A stretch of DNA of 12,191 bases from positions 1 to 12,191 of the forward strand of contig VBEU01000135.1 in assembly GCA_005883775.1 (NCBI GenBank), read 5' to 3'. Both the position numbers and the translations under genes were made by a program. The stretch comes from Chloroflexota bacterium. GTDB taxonomy: Bacteria > Chloroflexota > Limnocylindria > P2-11E. Under the pieces are notes generated by a model, which was given only the letters and a program-made list of their open reading frames with translations, was not told the DNA's origin and did not search any database. This document shows, in pieces, positions 6,110-12,191 of the stretch; positions within the stretch are counted from its first letter, which is position 1, and each line of letters opens with the position of its first letter.

Positions 6110-6663
6110 AAGTACCCGTAGTCCGTAAAGACGAGACGGAGAAACATCAGCCCGCAGACCGCTACGAATAGGATGCGATGCGACAGGATCGCCCGCGGAT
6201 TCTCCTTCGCGACGAGCGCGACCTGACCCCAGAAGAAGAGCACGAGGCCGATCTCGGCCCACATGAATGCGGCGTGCTCGTAGCCGATCCCGGTCCAGCG
6301 GTAGGGCTGCATCATCGTCCAGTTGAGGAGCGCGTTCGCCGCCTGATAGAGGTGGAGAAAGGCGGTGATGAGAGCGCTCGCGAGAAATGCGCCGGCGACC
6401 TCAGCCGTGCGCGGACGGCGACGCCAGGCCAGAAGCTGCCCCACGATGAACACGTTGGCCAGAGGGATGAGGACCGCGTCGCCGATGAGCGCCGAGGTGT
6501 ACGACAGGGTCGTGCGGTAGGTCAGGACGATCGGGTCATCGTGCCACCGCAGCCATGCGCTTCCCGCGGCCTGCACCAGGAAGCCGAAGAAGCAGGTCGC
6601 GAAGAACACCAGACCGAGGAGGATCCAGGGTCGTTCCTCGACACGCGCGACGGTGCGCAGCAT
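6106..6663 (-). CDS. Polytopic membrane protein, function unknown
   Basis: A 185-residue protein with about five hydrophobic segments: residues 13-33 (WILLGLVFFATCFFGFLV), 53-80 (SALIGDAVLIPLANVFIVGQ), 88-108 (AGAFLASALITAFLHLY), 130-151 (AFMWAEIGLVLFFWGQVALV) and 163-180 (ILFVAVCGLMFLRLVF). A basic RRRPR loop follows segment two, and the protein ends FTDYGYF. I recognise no family; polar residues within the helices (H104, Q107, E137, W145) could matter for function. The ATG at 6661-6663 is supported by one of the few good Shine-Dalgarno sequences in the window (GGGAAGGGG, five bases upstream). It is convergent with glcD, sharing the four bases CTAG as both stop codons, and divergent from the amidohydrolase at 6737. 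Confidence 0.82.
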   Translation of the reverse strand: MLRTVARVEERPWILLGLVFFATCFFGFLVQAAGSAWLRWHDDPIVLTYRTTLSYTSALIGDAVLIPLANVFIVGQLLAWRRRPRTAEVAGAFLASALITAFLHLYQAANALLNWTMMQPYRWTGIGYEHAAFMWAEIGLVLFFWGQVALVAKENPRAILSHRILFVAVCGLMFLRLVFTDYGYF

Positions 6664-6668
6664 CTACA

Positions 6669-6677
6669 CCCCTTCCC
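6669..6677 (-). promoter_or_regulatory. Shine-Dalgarno of the membrane protein gene
   Basis: On the minus strand GGGAAGGGG ends five bases before ATG 6663. It fixes the start and contrasts with neighbouring genes, which mostly lack such a site. Confidence 0.6.
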
Positions 6678-6721
6678 ATTCCTGCCTATTTCGGTTGCGG
6701 CGAGCCTACACCCCGCTTACC

Positions 6722-6727
6722 TAGTAT
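6722..6727 (+). promoter_or_regulatory. Candidate -10 box of the amidohydrolase gene
   Basis: TAGTAT ends 9 bases before ATG 6737, in a gap with no Shine-Dalgarno before that ATG. The spacing suggests a leaderless or nearly leaderless transcript. The nearest -35-like sequence (TTGCGG, 6695-6700) is 21 bases away, too far for a normal promoter. Confidence 0.35.
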
Positions 6728-6736
6728 GGCCGCCGA

Positions 6737-8329
6737 ATGCACGACGTCGTGATACGTAACGGCACCGTCTACGACGGCGAAGGCGGTGCTCCGTACGCGG
6801 CCGACGTCGCGATTGATGGCGATTTGATCGCCGCGGTCATGCCGGCAATCGGAGATCGAGGTCGGCATGAGCTCGACGTGTCCGGTCTCGCGGTTGCGCC
6901 GGGCTTCATCAACGTCCTCTCGTGGGCGATCCCGTCACTCTTCGCCGATGGCCGCGCGCAGAGCGATGTCCGCCAAGGAGTCACGCTCGAAGTGTTCGGC
7001 GAGGGATCGTCGATGGGTCCGCTCACGGATGCGATGCGACGGGATCAGATCGAGCGCCAGGCGGATATCAAGTACGACATTCCGTGGACCACGCTGCGCG
7101 AAGGCCTCGATCACCTGGTGCGGCTCGGCATCTCGGTCAACGTCGCCTCGTTCGTCGGAGCAACGACCCTTCGGGTGCACGAGGTCGGCTACGACGACCG
7201 TCCTCCGAGCAGCGACGAGCTCGAGCGAATGCGCCGCCTCGCGCGCGAGGCCGCAGCCGAGGGCGCGCTCGGCCTTGGGTCAGCGCTCATCTACACGCCG
7301 GGAACGTTCGCGGCGACCGACGAGCTGGCCGCTCTCGCGGAGGCGGCCGGCGGCACGTACATCTCGCACTTGCGCAACGAAGGGGAGCGCCTCGTCGAAG
7401 CGATCGACGAGCTTATCGAGATCGCGCGGACTGCCGGGGTCCGCGGCGAGATCTATCACCTGAAACAAGCCGGCACACCGAACTGGTCGAAGCTCCCGGC
7501 GGTCATCGAACGCGTCGAGAGAGCGCGTGCCGGAGGAGTCGACATCACGGCCGACATGTACCCGTACACGGCGGGTGCGACCGGTCTCAACGCGTGCATG
7601 CCGCCGTGGGTGCAGGCGGGCGGTTTTCGCGCGTGGCTCGGACGCCTTCGGGAGCCGTCCCTGCGCAAGCGCGTCGAGGACGAGATGCGCGCGCCGGGAA
7701 GGGACTGGGAGAACCTCTACGTCGCCGCCGGCGGCGCCGACGGCATCCTCCTCGTTTCCTTCAAGAGCGACGCACTCAAGCCGCTCACCGGAAAGACGCT
7801 CGCCGACGTAGCAAAGATCCGTGGCAGATCCCCCGAGGAGACGGCGATGGATCTCGTCGTCGAAGACGAGAGCCGCGTCGGTGCGTGCTACTTCATCGCC
7901 TCGGAGGACAACGTTCGGCGCCAGGTCGCGATCGAGTGGATGAGCTTCGGCTCCGACGAAGCGGCGCCCGCGCCGGAAGGCGTGTTTCTCAAATCCAACC
8001 CGCACCCGCGCGCGTACGGCACATTCGCGCGATTGCTGGGGCGCTACGTCCGAGACGAAGGCATCGTTCCGCTCGAGGAGGCGATCCGCCGGCTGACGAG
8101 CTTCCCCGCAACGAATCTCGGTCTGGATCGGCGCGGCCGGCTCGCGCGAGGGTATTTCGCCGACGTCGTCGCTTTCGATCCGAACAAGGTCATCGACCAC
8201 GCCACCTACGCCGACCCACATCGATATGCGAGCGGTGTCGTCGACGTCTTCGTGAACGGCGAGCAGGTCCTGCGGCGCGGCGAGCACACCGGCGCTCGCC
8301 CCGGTCGCGTCCTATCGCCCCGCGCCTAG
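6737..8329 (+). CDS. Amidohydrolase of the N-acyl-D-amino-acid deacylase (D-aminoacylase) family
   Basis: Family members hydrolyse N-acyl-D-amino acids or related amides with a zinc TIM-barrel. The 530-residue protein begins with the composite-domain signature DVVIRNGTVYDGEG and has LAVAPGFINV (51-60), QGVTLEVFGEG (80-90), SHLRNEGERL with H211, YHLKQAG with H241, ADMYPY (272-277), MSFGSDEAA with D407, HPRAYGTFARLLGRYV (423-438) and the closing ARGYFADVVAFDP (470-482). H211, H241 and D407 match the D-aminoacylase ligands H220, H250 and D366 (Alcaligenes numbering). The usual HxH after GFID is replaced by LSW (61-63), and the zinc-ligand Cys (C96) appears to be Glu89. This is therefore a divergent subgroup, and calling it a D-aminoacylase is a family name, not a proven activity. 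ATG 6737 is preceded by TAGTAT and no Shine-Dalgarno. No signal peptide. The 3' end overlaps the convergent hydrolase by 18 bases. Confidence 0.88.
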   Translation: MHDVVIRNGTVYDGEGGAPYAADVAIDGDLIAAVMPAIGDRGRHELDVSGLAVAPGFINVLSWAIPSLFADGRAQSDVRQGVTLEVFGEGSSMGPLTDAMRRDQIERQADIKYDIPWTTLREGLDHLVRLGISVNVASFVGATTLRVHEVGYDDRPPSSDELERMRRLAREAAAEGALGLGSALIYTPGTFAATDELAALAEAAGGTYISHLRNEGERLVEAIDELIEIARTAGVRGEIYHLKQAGTPNWSKLPAVIERVERARAGGVDITADMYPYTAGATGLNACMPPWVQAGGFRAWLGRLREPSLRKRVEDEMRAPGRDWENLYVAAGGADGILLVSFKSDALKPLTGKTLADVAKIRGRSPEETAMDLVVEDESRVGACYFIASEDNVRRQVAIEWMSFGSDEAAPAPEGVFLKSNPHPRAYGTFARLLGRYVRDEGIVPLEEAIRRLTSFPATNLGLDRRGRLARGYFADVVAFDPNKVIDHATYADPHRYASGVVDVFVNGEQVLRRGEHTGARPGRVLSPRA

Positions 8330-9304
8330 CCGCTTCGCCATCCAGTCGGCCATCGCTGGTCGGTACTTGTAGGGAATGTTGTTGCAGACGTGATTGCCTT
8401 CGGGATAGAGCAGCAGGGTCGCGTTCGGTGCCTCGCGGACGATCCGCTCTGCCTGGTCCGGCGGGAAGAGCCGATCCTTCCCGCCATGAATCACGAGGAG
8501 GGGGCACGTCACGTCGCGTAGAACCCCCCGAAGCGTGAGCGCTTTCGATCGCTCGAAGGCCTCAGCCTCGTCTCGCGAGTGCGTGTAGAAGACGTAGCCG
8601 TCTTTGGTGAGCGGGTTGAGCGCCGCCCAGCACTCCGAAAGGTCGTACGGGCCCGCAAGCGCGACGATCGCCCGGAGGCGTTTCTCCTTCGCCGCGGCGC
8701 GCGGTCCGTAGATCCCGCCCATGCTGATGCCCATGAGGCCGACGCGCCCGAGGTCGAGACCGCGCTCACTCGCCGATACATGGTCGAGGAGTGGACCGAT
8801 GACGCTCGACCAGTCGGCGCGGATCGGAAAGCGGGGCGCGTTCTCGCCCTGACCCGGACCGTCGAGAATGACCACCGGAGGACGTGATGCTCCGCGCGGC
8901 GCGCGCAGTATTCCCGGGATGATCGCGCCCTCGAAGGGGGCCTCGATCCGCCGGCCGGGAGGGTCGAGCCGCGGCAGCGCCTTCGCGTACGTCGCGACCG
9001 TTCGCTCGCGCAGGTCGTCGTGCAGCGCGCGGTCCTCGAACCACAGGAACTTGCCGAGGTGGTAGCACCACGCGGCTCTCTGATAGGCGTCTGCCGCGGT
9101 CACCAGATGGCCCGACCGCTCGGCCTCATCCGCGATCGCGCGATGCTCGTCGCCGACGCGCATCCAGTTGGGTGCCCAATCACGCCACTCCACCGTTTCG
9201 CTGAGGACCCGATCAAAATCGTTCGCGTCGATCCCGTTGGCCACGAACCGCGGCTTCCAGTGGCCGGCCGCGAGCTGAACGCGGTTTGCGGTCTCGGTCG
9301 TCAC
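8312..9304 (-). CDS. Alpha/beta hydrolase of the FrsA/DUF1100, dihydroxypseudooxynicotine hydrolase-like type
   Basis: A 330-residue hydrolase with the helical N-terminal lid region (to about 110) and alpha/beta core typical of this family, whose best-known member cleaves a C-C bond in nicotine breakdown (2,6-dihydroxypseudooxynicotine hydrolase). Seen: VVILDGPGQGEN (144-155), the nucleophile S194 in GISMGG, D277 in HGGKDRLFP and H305 in EGNHVCNN, giving a complete Ser-Asp-His triad. The start is GTG 9302-9304, overlapping the E2 stop as GTGA; there is no Shine-Dalgarno, so translational coupling is likely. It is the last gene of the 2-oxoacid dehydrogenase operon and could release the 2-oxoacid or diketone-derived substrate that the complex then uses, or act as a thioesterase-like step; this is inference from position. 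It has no signal peptide, so it is cytosolic. Confidence 0.87.
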   Translation of the reverse strand: MTTETANRVQLAAGHWKPRFVANGIDANDFDRVLSETVEWRDWAPNWMRVGDEHRAIADEAERSGHLVTAADAYQRAAWCYHLGKFLWFEDRALHDDLRERTVATYAKALPRLDPPGRRIEAPFEGAIIPGILRAPRGASRPPVVILDGPGQGENAPRFPIRADWSSVIGPLLDHVSASERGLDLGRVGLMGISMGGIYGPRAAAKEKRLRAIVALAGPYDLSECWAALNPLTKDGYVFYTHSRDEAEAFERSKALTLRGVLRDVTCPLLVIHGGKDRLFPPDQAERIVREAPNATLLLYPEGNHVCNNIPYKYRPAMADWMAKRLGAGR

Positions 9305-10494
9305 AGGTCGCCGCGCTCGAGCCGATCCGCGAGGGCCGACAGGTAGCGCGCTGCGGTCGCGCCATCGGCGACACGATGGTCTACCGAGAGCGTCAACGTC
9401 GCGATCGGCCGTACCGCTGGCGCGCCGTCCCTCGCGACGACGCGGTCCGCAACGCGGCCGACCGCAAGGATCGCGGCCTCGGGGGGATTCACGATCGCGG
9501 TGAAGCGATCGATGCCTATGGTCCCGAGGTTCGAGACGGTAAGGACGGATCCCGTCAGCTCGTGCTCGGCAAGCTTGCCCGCGCGGGCGTGCCCCTCGAG
9601 GCGCTCGCGCTCCGCGGCGAGATCCTCGAGGCTCTTCCGGTCGGCGTCGCGAACGACCGCCACGAGCAGTCCGTCCTCGAGCGCGATCGCGAGCCCGATG
9701 TTCGCCGCATCGCTCGTCACGAGCTCCCCACCGTCGAGGCGCGCACGGAGCCGCGGGTGCTCGCGGAGCGTCTTCGCCGCCGCCGCGACGATGGCGTCCG
9801 TGTACGACGCGCCGGCCGCCTTGCGCTTCTCATTGGCCACGGTCATGTCGACGTCGCGCGAGATGGAGAACTGCGGCTGCTCGCGCACGCTCTTGGTCAT
9901 GCGCTCCCCGATGGCGCGCCGCATCCGCGAAAGCGGTTCTCTTTTCTCCTTTGAAGGAGCTGCGGGTGACGACTTTGAGGCCGCAGCCGCTGCATCAACA
10001 TCCTCCAACGTGACCCGACCGCCGGGACCACTGGCCGGGATGCTGCCGATGTCGACGCCAAGCTCCTGTGCCCGCTTGCGCGCAGCCGGAGACGAGCGGA
10101 CTCGCTCGCCATCCGTCGAAGACGGGAGGGGCTGGACTTCCGAGGGCCCCCGCGCGACGGGGGCCCGGCCGGAGGCCGGGGGGTCCTCGTCGCGTAAAGA
10201 GGGTTTCGGAAGTCCAGCCCCAAACGAGTCATCAGTGGGAACGAGCTCATCAGGCGTATCCGTGATGAGCGCGATGACGGTGGCGACAGGAGCGGTGGCG
10301 TCGGCGGGATAGAGGATGCGGCGAAGGGTCCCGGCGGTCGGGGACTCGACCTCCATGGTGGCTTTATCGGTCTCGACCTCGAAGAGGAGGTCGCCTGCCG
10401 CGACGGCGTCTCCGACGCGCTTGTGCCAGGCGACGATGCGGCCCTCGTCCATCGTGAGCCCGAGCTTGGGCAGGATGACGCGCGTGACGCTCAG
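9301..10494 (-). CDS. Dihydrolipoamide acyltransferase (E2) of a 2-oxoacid/acetoin dehydrogenase complex; CTG start
   Basis: E2 forms the core of the complex and passes the acyl group from its lipoyl arm to CoA. Domains in the 397 residues: lipoyl domain 1-80 with lipoyl-Lys44 in ETDKATME; a Pro-rich linker 84-133; peripheral-subunit-binding domain about 134-169 (SSPAARKRAQELGVDI, GPGGRVTLEDV); catalytic domain from about 185 ending with H373 and D377 in DHRVADG. Only one lipoyl domain is present. The first ATG (10452) would remove the first lipoyl strand; the family N-terminus VTRVILPKLGLT lies upstream. I therefore start at CTG 10492-10494, which overlaps the E1-beta TGA as CTGA and follows AAGGAG by eight bases. 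Part of the linker (92-123) is encoded by an inverted-repeat element. Whether the substrate is pyruvate, a branched-chain oxoacid or acetoin is not decided by the sequence. Confidence 0.92.
   Translation of the reverse strand: MSVTRVILPKLGLTMDEGRIVAWHKRVGDAVAAGDLLFEVETDKATMEVESPTAGTLRRILYPADATAPVATVIALITDTPDELVPTDDSFGAGLPKPSLRDEDPPASGRAPVARGPSEVQPLPSSTDGERVRSSPAARKRAQELGVDIGSIPASGPGGRVTLEDVDAAAAASKSSPAAPSKEKREPLSRMRRAIGERMTKSVREQPQFSISRDVDMTVANEKRKAAGASYTDAIVAAAAKTLREHPRLRARLDGGELVTSDAANIGLAIALEDGLLVAVVRDADRKSLEDLAAERERLEGHARAGKLAEHELTGSVLTVSNLGTIGIDRFTAIVNPPEAAILAVGRVADRVVARDGAPAVRPIATLTLSVDHRVADGATAARYLSALADRLERGDL
10128..10221. repeat. Inverted-repeat element in the E2 linker coding region
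   Basis: GGGGCTGGACTTCCGA (10128-10143) and its exact reverse complement TCGGAAGTCCAGCCCC (10206-10221) bound 94 bases. Inside are two further perfect hairpins: GGGCCCCCG / CGGGGGCCC with loop CGCGA (10144-10166), and CCCGGCC / GGCCGGG with loop GGA (10164-10180). The whole can fold as a branched stem. It lies in frame in the flexible linker (E2 residues 92-123) and adds no stop. It resembles palindromic elements that insert in coding sequence (the Rickettsia palindromic element is the known example), but I see no second copy in this window. Confidence 0.8.
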
Positions 10495-11510
10495 GCGACC
10501 AGCTCCTTCGCGGCGCGGATGATGTCCTCGACCTGCGGCACGACGCTCAATTCCAGATGCTGCGCGTACGGAATCGGAGTCTCGAGTCCCGCGAGGCGTT
10601 TCGGCGGTGCATCGAGGTCGTCGAACGCTTCCTCGGCGACGATGGCGGCGATCTCGGCGCCGTAGCCGCCGCGCTTGATCGCCTCATGCACGACGAGAAG
10701 CCGGTGCGTCTTGCGCACCGAGCCGAGGATCGTCTCGCGATCGAGCGGCACCAACGTGCGCACGTCGACGACCTCGGCAGAGACGCCGGCATCGGCGAGC
10801 TTCGCGGCCGCCTCGAGCGAGAACAACAGCTCACGAGACCAGGTGACGATGGTGAGATCGGTCCCCGCACGCTTGACGTCGGCGGTCCCGAGCGGCACGA
10901 CGTGCTCCCCCTCCGGCACCTGACCCTTCGTCCTATAGAGGAGCTTGTGCTCGAGGAAGATGACCGGGTTCTCGTCACGGATCGCGGCGGTGAGCAGCCC
11001 CTTTGCGTCGGCCGGAGTCGACGGCATCACGAGCTTGAGCCCGGCGACGTGCGCGAACCACGCCTCGAGCGACTTGGAGTGCTGCGCCGCGTTGCCTCGC
11101 CCGGAGCCGCCCTGGGTTCGGAGCACCATCGGCACACGGGCCTGGCCGCCGAACATGAAGCGGTTCTGCGCGGCCTGATTCACGATCTGGTCCATCGCCA
11201 GTCCGGCAAAGTCGACGTACATGAGCTCGACGACGGGACGAAGCCCGGTCAAGGCCGCGCCGACCGCGGCGCCAACGATCCCGATCTCGCTGATCGGCGT
11301 CTGCCGGATTCGGGTCGGTCCGAATGTATCGAGAAGACCGGCAGTGACCTGGAACGCGCCGCCGTGCTCGGCGATGTCCTCGCCGATCACGATGACCCGC
11401 GCATCCCGCTGCATCTCGAGACGGAGGGCGTCGCCGAGCGCCTCGTTGTAGAACATCTCGCGCGTAGTCGAACCTGGCTTGGAGTTGGGGACCGCGACCT
11501 CTGTCCTCAT
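10491..11510 (-). CDS. 2-oxoacid dehydrogenase E1 component, beta subunit (pyruvate/branched-chain/acetoin type)
   Basis: E1-beta pairs with E1-alpha to form the thiamine-diphosphate enzyme that decarboxylates the 2-oxoacid (or cleaves acetoin) and reductively acylates E2. The 339-residue protein has the transketolase pyrimidine-binding domain (GEDIAEHGGAFQVTAGL, 43-59; TPISEIGIVGAAVGAAL, 71-87; VDFAGLAMDQIVNQAA, 99-114), the QHSKSLEAWF motif with H144, and the C-terminal transketolase domain (LTIVTWS, EVVDVRTLVPLD, VVHEAIKRGGYG). ATG 11508-11510 overlaps the SRPBCC stop as ATGA. This gives about 18 residues before the usual family start; an internal ATG at residue 19 (MFYNEALGDAL) is an alternative. 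Its end contains AAGGAG, which acts as the ribosome site for E2. The gene order E1-alpha, SRPBCC, E1-beta, E2, hydrolase is all on one strand with overlaps. Confidence 0.94.
   Translation of the reverse strand: MRTEVAVPNSKPGSTTREMFYNEALGDALRLEMQRDARVIVIGEDIAEHGGAFQVTAGLLDTFGPTRIRQTPISEIGIVGAAVGAALTGLRPVVELMYVDFAGLAMDQIVNQAAQNRFMFGGQARVPMVLRTQGGSGRGNAAQHSKSLEAWFAHVAGLKLVMPSTPADAKGLLTAAIRDENPVIFLEHKLLYRTKGQVPEGEHVVPLGTADVKRAGTDLTIVTWSRELLFSLEAAAKLADAGVSAEVVDVRTLVPLDRETILGSVRKTHRLLVVHEAIKRGGYGAEIAAIVAEEAFDDLDAPPKRLAGLETPIPYAQHLELSVVPQVEDIIRAAKELVA
10503..10508 (-). promoter_or_regulatory. Shine-Dalgarno that decides the CTG start of E2
   Basis: On the minus strand AAGGAG lies eight bases before CTG 10494, inside the last codons of E1-beta. 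It is one of the two clearest ribosome sites in the window. It is far too distant (about 50 bases) to serve ATG 10452, which supports the CTG start. Confidence 0.6.
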
Positions 11511-12025
11511 GCCGGCAAACCCGCATGCTTCTCCGCGTAACGGAGCATGTTCCGGAAGTTGCTCTTCGCGGCGCGTGGTGCCGTGACCGGCTCAAGGAAC
11601 GCCAACACCAGCCGCATGAGAGGCGTCCCCGTCCCTGGGGTTTTAACGAATGTCACGGTGTAGTGCACCAGACTCCCAGTGCCCTCGGGTTCGATCCGGT
11701 ATTCCTCAATCGCCACAGCCTCCGGATAGGCGCGTTCGAAGCGCGTCTCGGTCCGAACCTCATAAAGGCGCGGACGGTCGGCGGCCGTGACCACCGCCAA
11801 GACCACGTATCCGATGCCTCGGGCGGTGCCACGACCGGTGTAGCGCGCGCCCTGCAGCGCCGGGCCTGGGGCCGCCGCGAGCGGCTCCTGCACGATGTAT
11901 GGCGGGCAGTGATCCCATTTCTGGCGCTCCGTCGGGTCCACGAGTAGATCGAACAGGCGCTCCGGGGTCAGCCCGCATGCAGCCGTGTCCTCCACCGTCC
12001 GCCCACGCTGATCACTCGCTTGCAT
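11507..12025 (-). CDS. SRPBCC (START/Bet v1-like) ligand-binding protein, polyketide-cyclase type
   Basis: SRPBCC proteins enclose hydrophobic ligands or act as cyclases/dehydrases. The 172-residue protein has the expected single-domain length and pattern: an N-terminal strand with TVEDTAACGLTPERLFDLL, then DPTERQKWDH (the family's conserved W in the first loop), alternating strands (YTGRGTARGIGYVVLAVVT, RLYEVRTETRF, AVAIEEYRIEP, SLVHYTVTFVKTPGTG) and the long C-terminal helix closing the cavity (RLVLAFLEPVTAPRAAKSNF). ATG 12023-12025 lies inside the E1-alpha coding end (14-base overlap); a GTG at codon 11 is an alternative start. Its TGA overlaps the E1-beta ATG. Being placed between the two E1 subunits is unusual and suggests a role tied to the complex or its substrate, which is inference. 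No signal peptide or membrane segment. Confidence 0.8.
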   Translation of the reverse strand: MQASDQRGRTVEDTAACGLTPERLFDLLVDPTERQKWDHCPPYIVQEPLAAAPGPALQGARYTGRGTARGIGYVVLAVVTAADRPRLYEVRTETRFERAYPEAVAIEEYRIEPEGTGSLVHYTVTFVKTPGTGTPLMRLVLAFLEPVTAPRAAKSNFRNMLRYAEKHAGLPA

Positions 12026-12191
12026 ACACGTCCTCGGGGAGCTTGATCGAAGACGCGGGCGGGCCCTGGTCGGCCCATGCGACGGATCGATCGATTTCCG
12101 CGGCGATCTCGTTGTCGATCGCGTCGAGCTCTTGCGGAGTGGCGAGCTTGTCCGCGCCGATCCACGTGCGCGCGTCAGCGATCGGATCGAA
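12012..12191 (-). CDS. 2-oxoacid dehydrogenase E1 component, alpha subunit, C-terminal end only
   Basis: Fifty-nine codons from the right edge to TGA 12012-12014 read FDPIADARTWIGADKLATPQ, then ELDAIDNEIAAEIDRSVAWA and an end with KLPEDVYASE. This is the typical tail of E1-alpha subunits: DP + R + L...T..EL..I..EI..E+...A and a closing EDVYA. The thiamine-diphosphate-binding part lies outside the window. The gene is the upstream member of the dehydrogenase operon, and the SRPBCC start overlaps its last 14 bases. Assignment rests on this tail and on E1-beta and E2 directly downstream. Confidence 0.82.
   Translation of the reverse strand, partial: FDPIADARTWIGADKLATPQELDAIDNEIAAEIDRSVAWADQGPPASSIKLPEDVYASE

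Noticed and set aside
6922..8538. A 538-codon plus-strand frame overlapping the amidohydrolase
   Set aside because: It is Arg/Ala/Ser-rich low-complexity sequence in another frame of the well-conserved 6737-8329 gene.

Overview
This is a high-GC (roughly two-thirds G+C by eye) bacterial chromosome segment packed with metabolic genes. GTG starts are frequent, operon junctions overlap by four bases (GTGA, ATGA, CTGA), Shine-Dalgarno sequences are scarce, and TANNNT boxes sit 7-9 bases before several start codons. The style suggests a high-GC Actinomycetota or Chloroflexota-like lineage, but I see no marker that fixes the phylum. No tRNA, rRNA, CRISPR array, transposase or phage gene is visible. 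The longest gene-free stretch is about 200 bases (2554-2755).

Layout. (1) 1-2553, minus: an operon of an adenosine-deaminase-like hydrolase, an 81-residue membrane protein, a GNAT acetyltransferase of the AAC(6') type and enoyl-ACP reductase FabI, which runs off the left edge. (2) 2554-3443, minus: a hairpin-bearing gap and two small genes of unknown function, the second broken by a frameshift. (3) 3517-6109: glycolate-oxidase-type glcF (minus) and glcD (plus), divergent with only 39 bases between them. glcD has lost an internal segment and changes frame at a perfect 22-base palindrome. (4) 6106-6663, minus: a five-helix membrane protein of unknown function. (5) 6737-8329, plus: an N-acyl-D-amino-acid deacylase-like amidohydrolase. 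(6) 8312-12191, minus: a 2-oxoacid dehydrogenase operon, E1-alpha (cut by the right edge), an SRPBCC protein, E1-beta, E2 and a FrsA/DUF1100-type alpha/beta hydrolase, all overlapping.

How they fit together. The E1/E2 subunits oxidatively decarboxylate a 2-oxoacid (or cleave a related substrate such as acetoin) to an acyl-CoA; E3 is not in the window. The SRPBCC protein and the hydrolase are in the same operon and suggest a dedicated catabolic substrate rather than housekeeping pyruvate oxidation. GlcD/GlcF would oxidise a 2-hydroxyacid to a 2-oxoacid. The deacylase and the deaminase-like protein add to a scavenging profile.

Most interesting points: a 94-base inverted-repeat element lying in frame inside the E2 interdomain linker; two genes whose apparent starts are not ATG, GTG or TTG (CTG for E2, ACG or a lost start for the GNAT gene); an adenosine-deaminase-like enzyme that keeps its zinc and catalytic residues but has Gly at two substrate-contacting Asp positions; and two frame-disrupting lesions that are either real gene decay or assembly errors.
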